From positions 1 to 64,000 of the forward strand of contig JACAAZ010000004.1 in assembly GCA_013376995.1 (NCBI GenBank): a DNA stretch of 64,000 bases, in the 5' to 3' direction. Source of the stretch: Bacteroidota bacterium (GTDB lineage Bacteria > Bacteroidota > Bacteroidia > Bacteroidales > UBA4417). The first letter of the stretch is position 1, and each line of letters starts with the position of its first letter. Position numbers and translations under genes: made by a program. The notes under the pieces are model-generated. The model did not search any database. It saw only the letters and a list, made by a program, of their open reading frames with translations, and was not told the origin of the DNA. Of this stretch, positions 43,121-52,285 are shown one piece after another.

Positions 43121-43462
43121 GGGTTCGTATTGTTATTGAATTAACAGGAAAATTAATTTTCAGTCAAGATTTTTTTGCTGAATCATTGATTGCTGATTTC
43201 AATACATGCATTAATCTGGTCGATAGGGGATGGGAAAGACTATTTCAGAAAAATGAACCATTAAGCAGCATAATGTGTTATATTTACAATAATTAAATTT
43301 TGAAAAGTTATTTAAAAACTGGCATTTTAGGATATATATTAAGTCGCCTGGGAGAATTTTTTAAATACTTCCTCCATAGGTGGTTCCTCCCTTTTAAAGG
43401 TACCTGCAAAGCTAGCATTGAAACTTATTAATTTCAGGCATTGAACTTATAAATTATTACGA

Positions 43463-44332
43463 ATGAAAATTGTTATTATAGGGTCTAATGGATTTATCGG
43501 CACAGCATTGAAGACCCATCTCAGAGCCAATAATCATATTGTTATTTCACTATCAAGAAGATTGATGGCACTCCCTGTTTTTCAGCTGGCAAACATGCTT
43601 GAAGGGGTTAATGTCTTTATCAACCTTGCCGGTGCTCCCATAATAGGTAAGTGGAGCAAGGAATATAAAAGGACAATTTTTAACAGCCGTATTTACACCA
43701 CCCGTAAAATCGTTGAAGTAATCAATCAGCTGGAATCTCCTCCGGGGCTGTTCTTTTCATCTTCAGCTGTTGGAATATATAAGGATACCGGTGCACACGA
43801 TGAATTCAGTGCAGATCTGGCTGATGATTTCCTTGGAAGTCTTTGTCGTGACTGGGAAACGGAGGCGCTCAGAGCTGTGAAAGCTACTCGCGTAATAATA
43901 ATGCGCACAGGCCTGGTTCTTGGTTCAGAAGGAGGTATGCTTCAAAAGATGTTACCAGTCTTCAAATGGGGACTGGGAGGGAAGATAGCTTCCGGAACAC
44001 AGGCCATGTCATGGATTCACATTAATGATGTTGTCGCTGCATATGATTTCATGATATTTCATGAGGAGGTTAAGGGAATAATTAATCTGACAGCTCCTCA
44101 ACCCACTGATAACGAGCGGTTCACAAAACTCCTGGCAAAGATTCTGAAAAGGCCAGGCTTGTTTCCGGTTCCTGCTTTTGTACTTAATTTGATGTACGGT
44201 GAGGGTTCAGTAGTATTGACCAAAGGTCAGCTTGCAATTCCCCGAAAACTGCTTGAAGCAGGATTCAGATTTCAGTTCAGCGATTTGGAACCTGCTTTGC
44301 AAGACCTACTCATAAAGAAGTCATCGTATTAA
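43463..44332 (+). CDS. TIGR01777-family NAD-dependent epimerase-like protein
   Basis: The 289-residue protein begins with a Rossmann nucleotide-binding pattern (MKIVIIGSNGFIGTALKTHL). It carries the TIGR01777/SDR39U1 signatures: VFINLAGAPI, KRTIFNSRIYTT, FFSSSAVGIY and QAMSWIHINDVV. The extended SDR family member binds NAD(P) but has no settled substrate; it may act on a sugar nucleotide. A strong terminator follows directly and is shared with amt. It stands alone, so operon context gives no help. Confidence 0.88.
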   Translation: MKIVIIGSNGFIGTALKTHLRANNHIVISLSRRLMALPVFQLANMLEGVNVFINLAGAPIIGKWSKEYKRTIFNSRIYTTRKIVEVINQLESPPGLFFSSSAVGIYKDTGAHDEFSADLADDFLGSLCRDWETEALRAVKATRVIIMRTGLVLGSEGGMLQKMLPVFKWGLGGKIASGTQAMSWIHINDVVAAYDFMIFHEEVKGIINLTAPQPTDNERFTKLLAKILKRPGLFPVPAFVLNLMYGEGSVVLTKGQLAIPRKLLEAGFRFQFSDLEPALQDLLIKKSSY

Positions 44333-44333
44333 T

Positions 44334-44365
44334 AAAAAACCCCGGTTTTACCCGGGGCTTTTTTA
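44334..44365. terminator. Bidirectional intrinsic terminator between TIGR01777 gene and amt
   Basis: A-rich sequence, CCCCGG (44340-44345), a 6-nt loop, CCGGGG (44352-44357) and then a T-run give a classical terminator on both strands. Confidence 0.85.
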
Positions 44366-44383
44366 TTCCATTACTTCAAATTA

Positions 44384-45601
44384 TTAAATAGCTCCTTCGT
44401 CATAAGCTTTCTCACCATGGATTGCAATGTCCAGTCCTAATGCTTCTTCTTCTTCGGAAACACGAACTCTCGTGATCATATTAATCAATGAAAGCATAAT
44501 GTAAGTGAAAACAAATGCATATGCTGAAGCTGCAACAACAGCAACAAATTGCTTGAAGAAGAAATTTCCGTTTCCAAACCATAAACCATCAGCACCACTG
44601 GCATTAACTGCTTTGCTTGCAAATACTCCCAAAAGAATAGTTCCCAAAACACCTCCAATTCCGTGGACACCCCATACATCCAATGCATCATCCCATTTCA
44701 TGCGGTTCTTGAGCATAACAGCAAAATAACAAACTAAGCCTGCTATGCTACCAATTATAGGCGCTGCCCAGAGTGGTACATACCCAGCACATGGTGTAAT
44801 AGTAGCAAGCCCTGCAATGGAACCAGTGAGTAGTCCAACAAATTTTGGTCTTCGTTCACGGATCCATTCAACGACAACCCAGGCAACTGTAGCAAAAGAA
44901 GCAGCAACATCCGTATTCAAAAATGCAGTGGAAGTAACAAAATCAACATTTAACTCACTCCCGGCATTAAAACCATACCATCCGAACCAAAGCAAGCCAC
45001 TTCCAATAGCAACAAGTGGAATACTATTGGGAGTTGAATTTTTGTTTGCCCTGGCTCCAATATAAAAAACAGAAGCTAGAGCTGCAAAACCGGCAGTTGC
45101 ATGAACAACAATACCACCTGCAAAATCAAGAACACCCCATTCAGCTAATAAACCACCACCCCAAATCATATGCACGAATGGATAGTAGACAAAGATTTGC
45201 CAAACAGTTAAGAAAATAAGATAGGATTTGAAGGTGACCCTGTTCACGAAAGCTCCGGTAATAAGAGCAGGAGTGATAATAGCGAACATCATTTGATAGG
45301 CAATGAATACAATTTCAGGTATCTTCCCGTTAGAATACATTGAATTGATGCCAACTCCATTGAGAAATGCCTTGTCAAAGTTTCCCAGGATACCACCGGC
45401 TCCCCCGCTAAAACATAGTGAGTAGCCAAAAATGAACCACAGAACTGTTGTCCATCCAAGGGAGGCAAAACTCTGGATCATAATGGCCAGGATGTTACGT
45501 TTGGTGGCTAATCCACCATAAAAGAAAGCAAGTCCGGGGGTCATAAGCATGACGAGGCTGCAAGCTAGCAGCATAAACCCGGTTGAACCCGTGTCGAGCA
45601 T
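44384..45601 (-). CDS. amt: Ammonium transporter (Amt/Rh family)
   Basis: The 405-residue integral membrane protein has about 11 hydrophobic helices and Amt motifs: MTPGLAFFYGGL (about 20-31), then the pore histidine in VHATAGFAALASV and a second histidine in DVWGVHGIGGVLGT. It conducts ammonium or ammonia across the inner membrane. The upstream TorF porin gene ends 24 bp before it, so both belong to one operon. No P-II (GlnK) gene is adjacent. The start at 45601 agrees with family length. The call is secure. Confidence 0.95.
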   Translation of the reverse strand: MLDTGSTGFMLLACSLVMLMTPGLAFFYGGLATKRNILAIMIQSFASLGWTTVLWFIFGYSLCFSGGAGGILGNFDKAFLNGVGINSMYSNGKIPEIVFIAYQMMFAIITPALITGAFVNRVTFKSYLIFLTVWQIFVYYPFVHMIWGGGLLAEWGVLDFAGGIVVHATAGFAALASVFYIGARANKNSTPNSIPLVAIGSGLLWFGWYGFNAGSELNVDFVTSTAFLNTDVAASFATVAWVVVEWIRERRPKFVGLLTGSIAGLATITPCAGYVPLWAAPIIGSIAGLVCYFAVMLKNRMKWDDALDVWGVHGIGGVLGTILLGVFASKAVNASGADGLWFGNGNFFFKQFVAVVAASAYAFVFTYIMLSLINMITRVRVSEEEEALGLDIAIHGEKAYDEGAI

Positions 45602-45625
45602 AAGATTGAAATTAAAAGGTTTGAA

Positions 45626-46402
45626 TTATTGTAAGGTGATCCCGAAAACAAGAAAAATGTTCTCGGCTTGAGGATTGGTTATGAGAGATGTGCTGACTGG
45701 AAGTGAAAAGGAGTCAGAGATCTTGATGTTCTTTGTGGCAGTGATGCCAAGGTTTACAACACCCGGACTTTCACCATAAAACCCGGTTTCACCCTTGTCC
45801 TTGTCTGGCCTGTCAGGTGTGAACCCAAGAAATGCATTGCAACTTGTTTCGCTGATATTAAAATTGTAGCCTAACTCCACATAGGTGGAATACATGTTAT
45901 CCCCGTTGCTTTTTTTAGCATCGGCTCCATAAACATTTGTTGCTACCATAAGGCTTATGGGAATATCCTTATTGCCCAGGAACTTGGCGGCAACTTCAAA
46001 TAAATGGCCGGTTTGATCTTTTTTATAGCTGAAATAATGATTCTTTATTGTATCTTCAAATGGAAGGAAATAATCAGTTACAGTAATATTAAACGACTTG
46101 CCAAGGTTGACAGAAGCATAAAGATCCGCTTCCTGCCGCTTAATAGTGTGGCTCAATGAGTAAGCGCCCCATGCACCCAGCGTGAAATTGCCATAAGTAT
46201 ACTCAAGGCAAGGTTGAATGCTGGGAGCAGATCCGCCAAGATTCATTCCCCGCCATATGTAACGGCTCACGATATCAGCAGAAGCATCCAGTTTACCCTT
46301 TGTTTTTTCTTCCTGGGCTGATAAATGCATGAAACAGCCACTTAATAAGGCAGTTAGCAATAGAAATAGCAAAATGTTTCTGTGCTTTGTCATACTATTC
46401 AT
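45626..46402 (-). CDS. TorF-family putative porin
   Basis: The 258-residue outer-membrane protein has a signal peptide (to about residue 30). It matches the TorF (toluene/putative porin) signature at the start of the barrel (GKLDASADIVSRYIWRGMNLGG), then SIQPCLEYTYGNFTLGAWGAYS. Amphipathic strands follow through the C-terminus. It precedes the ammonium transporter by 24 bp. The pairing suggests that it lets ammonium or another small solute through the outer membrane when nitrogen is limiting; that role is inference. An alternative start three codons in is possible. Confidence 0.85.
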   Translation of the reverse strand: MNSMTKHRNILLFLLLTALLSGCFMHLSAQEEKTKGKLDASADIVSRYIWRGMNLGGSAPSIQPCLEYTYGNFTLGAWGAYSLSHTIKRQEADLYASVNLGKSFNITVTDYFLPFEDTIKNHYFSYKKDQTGHLFEVAAKFLGNKDIPISLMVATNVYGADAKKSNGDNMYSTYVELGYNFNISETSCNAFLGFTPDRPDKDKGETGFYGESPGVVNLGITATKNIKISDSFSLPVSTSLITNPQAENIFLVFGITLQ

Positions 46403-46649
46403 TGTGTTTGATTTGCGGCAAAATTTGCTCTACAAAACAGTTCACACAATAGAGGTAACTTGATTTTTATCTGCACAAATTACGTAAAAAAATTGCTTAT
46501 AAAGCGTAGCTGGGATCGACTTGGATTTTTTCAGCATTACAAGGGGGATCAGTTGCAGAGTTCCGGGTTCCATATTCCGAGTGCAATAGCCCTAATAACT
46601 CAATGCTTTGTATTTTGATTTTTGCATTTCTATCTTTTTGCCCTCCTCA

Positions 46650-46861
46650 ACGCCCTTCGCCCTTTACCCTTTGCGCTTCGCCATCAGCCCTATGCCCTTT
46701 GCGCTAAGCCCTACGCCCTTCGCCCTTCGCCCTTTGCCCTTTGCCTTATGCCCTTTGCGCTTAGCCCTTAGCCCTACGCCCTTCGCTCTTCGCCCTACGC
46801 TCTTCGCCCTACGCTCTTCGCCCTACGCTCTTCGCCCTACGCGCTTCGCCCTACGCGCTTC
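46650..46861. repeat. Heptanucleotide array (30 units, GCCCTWC/GCTCTTC type) overlapping a stop codon
   Basis: From 46650 there are exactly 30 in-phase 7-nt units, such as GCCCTTC, GCCCTAC, GCTCTTC and GCGCTTC. Toward the right they alternate regularly between GCCCTAC and GCTCTTC or GCGCTTC, giving a 14-nt higher-order repeat. The right end includes bases 46860-46861 of the response-regulator stop codon. The whole 457-bp gap between the TorF gene and the response regulator holds no other gene. Confidence 0.95.
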
Positions 46862-47525
46862 AGATCTCAATCAGCTTTTTCCTTATTGCAAACTTCACCA
46901 GTTCGGCAGTTGTGTGCATTTCAAGCTTTTGCATAATATGGCTCTTATGTGATTCCACCGTTCGGATGCTGATAAATAGCTTCTCTGCAATTTCATAATT
47001 GGGTATACCTTCTGCCAGCATCCTGAGTACTTCCAATTCTCGTTTGGATAGTTCTTCAAGGCCTTTGTCATTGTCTTTCTTTGATTTCGCCTTCTTGATA
47101 TAGCTCTTAAGCATGATCTCTGATATCTGCTGACTGTAATATTCCTTACCATCCGCGATACTTTGAATAGCTTCCAGCAATTCATCTCGGGTAGTGTTCT
47201 TGGGTAAATATCCCTTAGCACCTTCAGAGAGTGCTTTGAAAATGAAATCTTCACCTGTATACATTGACAGGATAAGAATCCTGATTTCAGGATAGGCGGT
47301 TGAAATCCTACCGCAAATCTCAAGCCCCGAGATATCAGGTAGTTCAATGTCAAGGATCAAAACATCGGCAGGATGATTCTGAAGGACCTCAAACAACTCC
47401 TTTCCTGTAGCTGCCTGTGCCACAATTGCAATTTCTGCAGCTCCATTAAGCATCGATTTCAAACCATCTCTAACAACCTGATGATCATCTACAAGGATTA
47501 TTTTTATGGGTTCTTGTTTCATCAT
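46860..47525 (-). CDS. NarL/LuxR-family response regulator
   Basis: The 221-residue regulator has a receiver domain (IIILVDDHQVVRDGLKSML, phosphorylated Asp in LILDIELPD, about residue 57) and a LuxR-type helix-turn-helix (LSKRELEVLRMLAEGIPNYEIAEKLFISIRTVESH, about 155-190). Its start overlaps the upstream histidine kinase stop (ATGA), so the two are translationally coupled and probably form one system. Its own stop codon lies in a heptanucleotide array. Target genes are unknown. Confidence 0.93.
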   Translation of the reverse strand: MMKQEPIKIILVDDHQVVRDGLKSMLNGAAEIAIVAQAATGKELFEVLQNHPADVLILDIELPDISGLEICGRISTAYPEIRILILSMYTGEDFIFKALSEGAKGYLPKNTTRDELLEAIQSIADGKEYYSQQISEIMLKSYIKKAKSKKDNDKGLEELSKRELEVLRMLAEGIPNYEIAEKLFISIRTVESHKSHIMQKLEMHTTAELVKFAIRKKLIEI

Positions 47526-49282
47526 TTCAAAGGTATTTGAATTTCTATAGTGGCTCCGGATCCGGGTTGTGATTGGATCGAAAAAGTTCCATTCAGAAGA
47601 CTGGTCCTTTCCCGCATATTGTTAAGTCCGTTTCCTAAGCTGACTTCCTCAATGTTAAATCCTTTGCCATTGTCAGAAATACTAAGGAATATATTCTCCT
47701 TGGTCTGGGTAATTTCAACTTTGGCAGCTGTTGCAGATGAATGCTTTACAATGTTGTTTAATGCTTCCTGAACAATACGGAAAAGATAGGTTTTTGTTTT
47801 TTTGTTGATGAATTCAAAATCGCCGACGGGATCGAACGTTACTTCTACATTGCTATAGGTTGATACTTCATCACAATGATTGCTCAGCGCAGCCTTGAGG
47901 CCGAATTGGGTTAACTGGGCCGGCATGAGTGCATTGGAAATTCTCCTGACCTCCTCAACCAATTGATCGGAACCTGTTTTTAGCTCTTCTAGTGAATATT
48001 TAATCTTACCGGGCTCTTCGGGAGAAATAGATTCAAGCCTGAGTTTCTGGGCAATAAGAGACTGCCCTAGCCCGTCATGCAGCTCCCTTGACAAACGCTG
48101 TCTCTCCATATCCTGACCATCGAAAGCGGCGCGCATTCTCATCGCCCTTTCATCCTGCAATTCTTTTTCCTTTTGTTTCAACTGCTCACTCATGAGGTTG
48201 AATGACTGGGCTAATTCACCAATTTCATCATTGGTTTTCACATTTACCTGGGTTCCTAATTTGCCCTTGCCTAATTCCTGTGCTGCTTTCTGAAGCAGGA
48301 TGACAGGTTTGGAAATTTTCCTCGAAAGCCACCAGGTGGCAAAAAATACAATTACAGCTATAAAAACGGTTATGAATATAACATTGTTCCTGATAGAATA
48401 AATCGGAACCATGGCTTCTTTCATATCGATTTCAGCTATAACAGCCCAGTCAGGACAAGGAGGCCTTAATTGTGCAAAAGAGCCGAGGACTTTAATACCT
48501 CTGTAGTCATTCATCAGGTAGGTTCCGTCACTCCCGGTAAAAGCAAGCCTTGATGTGGAAGTGTCAATCTGGATGTGAAACAATGCTTTTTGAATGAACC
48601 TTGAACTGCTTCTCAATAACCTGTCTTTCCCTACCAGGTAAGCTTCCCCTGAATTTCCAAGGCCATTCATCGGGCTCCTGTCTGCCATCAGGCTGTCAAC
48701 GGCTGTTGACCTTAGTTCTGCAGCAATTGAAAAGTATCCAGGTCCATTATTCTTTTTTACGTCTACAATAATATATTGCACCCACCTATTGTCCGTTGTT
48801 TTCTGTATAAGATCCGAAATAAATATGCCTTTCCTTGCATCCGGAAGGTGCATGATTGAATCCAGGCTCAGTTGGTCCTCAGTTTCAGGATGATTCGACC
48901 ATTGCTTATCTTTTGCCTGGAAGGCAATTACTTCCTTGTTGCAGAGTATAAAAATGTTATTATAAATCGCATTGAACTGTTGGATTGTAGAGATAGTGGT
49001 TAAAAGGGATTTATGATCTTCAAGAGTTGCTACGCTGCAATTTTTAAGCCCGGTGGGAAAAGCTTCTGATGCAATCACCTGTACTTCGCGGACCCTGTCC
49101 CGGTAAAAGGCTTCAACCTCTTTTCTTTTCAGGTATCTGACACTGGCAAGCTGATCGTAGGTCCTGGTCATTTGCGCCTTACTGGCCGAAATATAGGAAT
49201 ACATGCCAACAATGCCGATTGCACCCATACTAAGGAGCATAAAACTGATAATAAGCTTTTCCGACAAGGTTATTCTAGCCAT
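47522..49282 (-). CDS. Membrane histidine kinase of the NarL type (HisKA_3)
   Basis: The 586-residue kinase has membrane helices at about 10-31 and about 298-318. Between them lies a roughly 260-residue extracytoplasmic sensor region of Cache-like character. HAMP follows (LSRKISKPVILLQKAAQELGKG), then a coiled coil. The HisKA_3 box has the phosphorylated His in RQRLSRELHDGLGQS (about 400), and a HATPase_c domain has DNGKGFN and GNGLNNM. It phosphorylates the coupled response regulator. The ligand cannot be identified. It is 93 bp upstream from the S46 peptidase stop, on the same strand. Confidence 0.92.
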   Translation of the reverse strand: MARITLSEKLIISFMLLSMGAIGIVGMYSYISASKAQMTRTYDQLASVRYLKRKEVEAFYRDRVREVQVIASEAFPTGLKNCSVATLEDHKSLLTTISTIQQFNAIYNNIFILCNKEVIAFQAKDKQWSNHPETEDQLSLDSIMHLPDARKGIFISDLIQKTTDNRWVQYIIVDVKKNNGPGYFSIAAELRSTAVDSLMADRSPMNGLGNSGEAYLVGKDRLLRSSSRFIQKALFHIQIDTSTSRLAFTGSDGTYLMNDYRGIKVLGSFAQLRPPCPDWAVIAEIDMKEAMVPIYSIRNNVIFITVFIAVIVFFATWWLSRKISKPVILLQKAAQELGKGKLGTQVNVKTNDEIGELAQSFNLMSEQLKQKEKELQDERAMRMRAAFDGQDMERQRLSRELHDGLGQSLIAQKLRLESISPEEPGKIKYSLEELKTGSDQLVEEVRRISNALMPAQLTQFGLKAALSNHCDEVSTYSNVEVTFDPVGDFEFINKKTKTYLFRIVQEALNNIVKHSSATAAKVEITQTKENIFLSISDNGKGFNIEEVSLGNGLNNMRERTSLLNGTFSIQSQPGSGATIEIQIPLK

Positions 49283-49375
49283 CCCGTATTGATTCCTATT
49301 ATTTCAAGAATTCTAGTTAATTTCTGTATTATTTAGCCGCAAGAATACCCGGAACAAACGGCCAATATTCATAAG

Positions 49376-51538
49376 CTATTTGCCAACAATGCTCATCTCA
49401 TCAATCAACCTGGATGCTCCTGCAAATTTGTCAATAATAAAAAGGCAGTACCTGATATCCAGTGATATATTACGACATTGATCCTTATCGTACAGCAAAT
49501 CACTCATGGTTCCTTCCCAGCAACGGTCAAAATTGATCCCAATCAGGTGGCCGTCGGCATCTAAAACCGGAGAGCCGGAATTTCCGCCGGTGGTATGGTT
49601 CGATGCAATGAAAGCAACGTGCATTTCTCCATCAGCATCAGCATATTTGCCATAATCTTTCTTCTGATACAACTCCTTGAGTTTTGGTTTTACTGAATAA
49701 TCGTAAATGTCAGGATTCTCTTTTTCCATAATTCCACTGAGAGTTGTATACCATTTATAATCAATAGCATCAGCAGGGGAATATCCCTTTATGTTTCCGT
49801 ATGAAACCCGTAAGGTTAAATTGGCATCCGGATAAAACCGTTTGAAGGGTTGCATTTCCATCTGTGAGGCCATGTAAATTCGCTGCAGGCTGTCCGTTCT
49901 GGAGTAGAATTCAGTGAGCCTGGGAGAAAGTTGGTTCTGGAGATATGAATATACAGAAGTAGCAACCTTAAATGCTGGATCTTTCTCAATCTTCCTGTAA
50001 TCCTTGCGTTTGAAATTTTTCATGAGCCTGATCACCCTATCCAACTGGCTGAAGAAGCTCTTTTCATAAACATCACTTGCCCACAGTTTATAATCATTGT
50101 TATATTCGGATCTGAATGTTGTAAAAATATCAGGTAATAGGTCCTGCCTGCATTTGCTTCCATAAATACTCATCAGGGAAACAAAGTTCCGGGCGTCTAT
50201 TGTAGAATTATAATTCTTGAAATACCCTTCAGCTCCTGACAGAAGCTTTTGGGCTGTTTTGCTGATTTCTTCATCTGTAACTGCCTTATCCCTGCACTGC
50301 ATTACAAGAGCGTTAAACCCATAGGAATAGCGTATAAGTTCAATGCCGAGGGCTCCTTCGGTAAGGTACGTATACGCTTCATAATAGGGTTGAAATAACC
50401 TGCATGCATTTGCATATACAGGCAAAAGGCTTCCATACAGGGTTTTACGGACAGGATCAGAGTTAATCCATTTGGTGAACTGTTGTTCAAACAATTTCTT
50501 TTTCTCAATCCCATCTAATGTCCTGATCCCCCTGGTTTCACCAATCATCTTTTTCCAATAGTTTGCAATTGTTGCAGCCTTGGCAGAATACTGAAGCCTG
50601 GTAAGCTTATCCTCATTCATCCCTTTGTTAATAATATCAAGCCTTTTCTGCCGGAGTTCTATGGCAATTGGATTGTGGATATTAGCATTCAGATTGACTG
50701 ATACCGATGGCAAATACTCCTGGGTTGTGCCCGGGAACCCATAAACAAAGGTGAAGTCACCTTCCTGAACACCTTTCAGGGAAATGGTGAATTTCATTTT
50801 TGGATGAAACGGAACATTTTCTGTTGAATAGTCGGCAGGTTGATTATCCTTACCAGCGTAAATCCTGAAAACAGAGAAATCACCTGTATGCCTTGGCCAC
50901 ATCCAGTTATCCGTGTCGCCTCCGAATTTTCCAATATCGGATGGAGGTGCTCCAACAAGACGAATGTCAGTAAATGTTTCAGTTACAAAAAGATAATACT
51001 GGTTGCCGCCATAAAATGGTTTAACGCTAGCTTTATAATGGGTTCCATTGATAGCAGCGGAGATTAGCGTTTCAGAATTTTTCTTAATGATTGATTCCCT
51101 TTGGCTTTCAGTTAATTGAGCTGTTATTCCCGTCAAAGCCTGGTTGGTCACATCCTGCATGCTGATCAAAAAAGTGACACTTAGCCCGGGATTAGGGAGC
51201 TCTTCTGAAAAGGACTGCGCCCAGAAACCTTCGCCCAGGTAGTCATTTTGCAGGGAGCTATGGCGTTGAATGTTACTGTAACCACAATGATGATTAGTGA
51301 GAAGCAAGCCTTGCTCAGAGACAATCTCAGCGGTACACCCGCCCCCAAAAAGGACCACCGCGTCTTTCAGGCTTGAATGATTGACACTGTATATATCATC
51401 AGCGGAGATTCGCATCCCCATATCATGCATTTCTTTTTCATTTAACTGGCTTAGGAGAAGAGGCAGCCACATGCCTTCTCCCGCTATGATCAAACCATTT
51501 ATTAATAGAAATATGGCCAATAACATTATCCTTCGCAT
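49376..51538 (-). CDS. S46-family dipeptidyl-peptidase, DPP11-like
   Basis: The 720-residue enzyme starts with a signal peptide (to about residue 20). It has the S46 triad: H84 in TNHHCGY, the Asp in HTGDFS (about 220) and S654 in GGNSGSP. R672 in INFDRCWEG matches the arginine (R673 in Porphyromonas gingivalis DPP11) that makes the enzyme prefer Asp or Glu at P1, whereas DPP7 has Gly there. It is therefore predicted to release Asp/Glu dipeptides from peptides in the periplasm, for amino-acid-based growth. The lone RidA gene lies upstream. Confidence 0.92.
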   Translation of the reverse strand: MRRIMLLAIFLLINGLIIAGEGMWLPLLLSQLNEKEMHDMGMRISADDIYSVNHSSLKDAVVLFGGGCTAEIVSEQGLLLTNHHCGYSNIQRHSSLQNDYLGEGFWAQSFSEELPNPGLSVTFLISMQDVTNQALTGITAQLTESQRESIIKKNSETLISAAINGTHYKASVKPFYGGNQYYLFVTETFTDIRLVGAPPSDIGKFGGDTDNWMWPRHTGDFSVFRIYAGKDNQPADYSTENVPFHPKMKFTISLKGVQEGDFTFVYGFPGTTQEYLPSVSVNLNANIHNPIAIELRQKRLDIINKGMNEDKLTRLQYSAKAATIANYWKKMIGETRGIRTLDGIEKKKLFEQQFTKWINSDPVRKTLYGSLLPVYANACRLFQPYYEAYTYLTEGALGIELIRYSYGFNALVMQCRDKAVTDEEISKTAQKLLSGAEGYFKNYNSTIDARNFVSLMSIYGSKCRQDLLPDIFTTFRSEYNNDYKLWASDVYEKSFFSQLDRVIRLMKNFKRKDYRKIEKDPAFKVATSVYSYLQNQLSPRLTEFYSRTDSLQRIYMASQMEMQPFKRFYPDANLTLRVSYGNIKGYSPADAIDYKWYTTLSGIMEKENPDIYDYSVKPKLKELYQKKDYGKYADADGEMHVAFIASNHTTGGNSGSPVLDADGHLIGINFDRCWEGTMSDLLYDKDQCRNISLDIRYCLFIIDKFAGASRLIDEMSIVGK

Positions 51539-51585
51539 ATGGGCAGGGAATATGATTAAGAAATGTGAATCTTATGGAATCCAAC

Positions 51586-51966
51586 TTACTGGCGGGCAGC
51601 AATGGTTTCGATTTCCACCAATGCTCCGAGGGGAAGTTTTACTACGCCATAGGCAGCCCTGGCCGGGCTGTTTTCCTTGTAGTAATTCCCGTATATTTCA
51701 TTCATGGCGGCAAAATTATTCATGTCGCTTAAGAGACATGTAGATTTCACAACATCATCAAATGTATATCCTGCTTCCTCAAGAATGGCGCCTATATTCT
51801 TCATTACCTGTTCTGTCTGTTCTTTTATCCCGCCCTCAACAATGGTTGCTGTTGATGGGTCAATAGGCACCTGCCCGGAAATAAATAACATGCCATTGAT
51901 TTCAACGGCCTGACAGTATGGCCCAATAGCTTTAGGGGCCCTTTCGGTGTAAATGATTTTCTTCAT
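51586..51966 (-). CDS. ridA: RidA-family reactive intermediate deaminase
   Basis: The 126-residue protein has the RidA pattern: AIGPYCQAVEINGMLFISGQVPIDP, then DVVKSTCLLSDMNNFAAMNEIYG, and SPARAAYGVVKLPLGALVEIE, which carries the substrate-binding arginine and the C-terminal glutamate. It hydrolyses reactive enamines/imines from PLP enzymes. I chose the ATG at 51964-51966 because a TTG seven codons upstream falls inside the promoter -7 box. It lies 47 bp before the S46 peptidase, so co-transcription is possible. The call is secure. Confidence 0.95.
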   Translation of the reverse strand: MKKIIYTERAPKAIGPYCQAVEINGMLFISGQVPIDPSTATIVEGGIKEQTEQVMKNIGAILEEAGYTFDDVVKSTCLLSDMNNFAAMNEIYGNYYKENSPARAAYGVVKLPLGALVEIETIAARQ

Positions 51967-51984
51967 CTTTATTGGTTTATTGGT

Positions 51985-52012
51985 CAAAAGTATTAAAAAT
52001 CGGTTGAGTCAA
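51985..52012 (-). promoter_or_regulatory. Promoter of ridA
   Basis: On the minus strand TTG (52010-52012), a 17-nt spacer and TACTTTTG (51985-51992) precede the start by 18 bp. The rest of the gap to 52285 is AT-rich with no gene. Confidence 0.7.
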
Positions 52013-52285
52013 CCTGAAATTCCGCCGTTCGAATAAAGCCAGCGTATAGAGATGGTTAAAAGTTCAATTTTGACAACTATTTTGAGCCGATATTTATTGG
52101 TGAGACTAAACCATTTCCAAGCAAATTTCGTAAATTTACGTCCTGATTGTAAGTCCCTGGTAATGGGTTGCATTTTAGTAGTTCGTTCTACCGGTATAAA
52201 ATGTTGCCCACATTGAATTGTTTTAGCTAAAATCCTATTTTTAGATTGTCATTTTAGAACATACTCACAAGATTAATATTGAATT

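Noticed and set aside
43090-43296. 68-residue frame upstream of the TIGR01777 gene
   Set aside because: It begins over the mutA promoter, has no family pattern and no supporting start signal.
43038-43462. Cobalamin riboswitch upstream of mutA
   Set aside because: The leader from the predicted promoter is only about 50 nt, too short for that aptamer, and I see no conserved B12-box.
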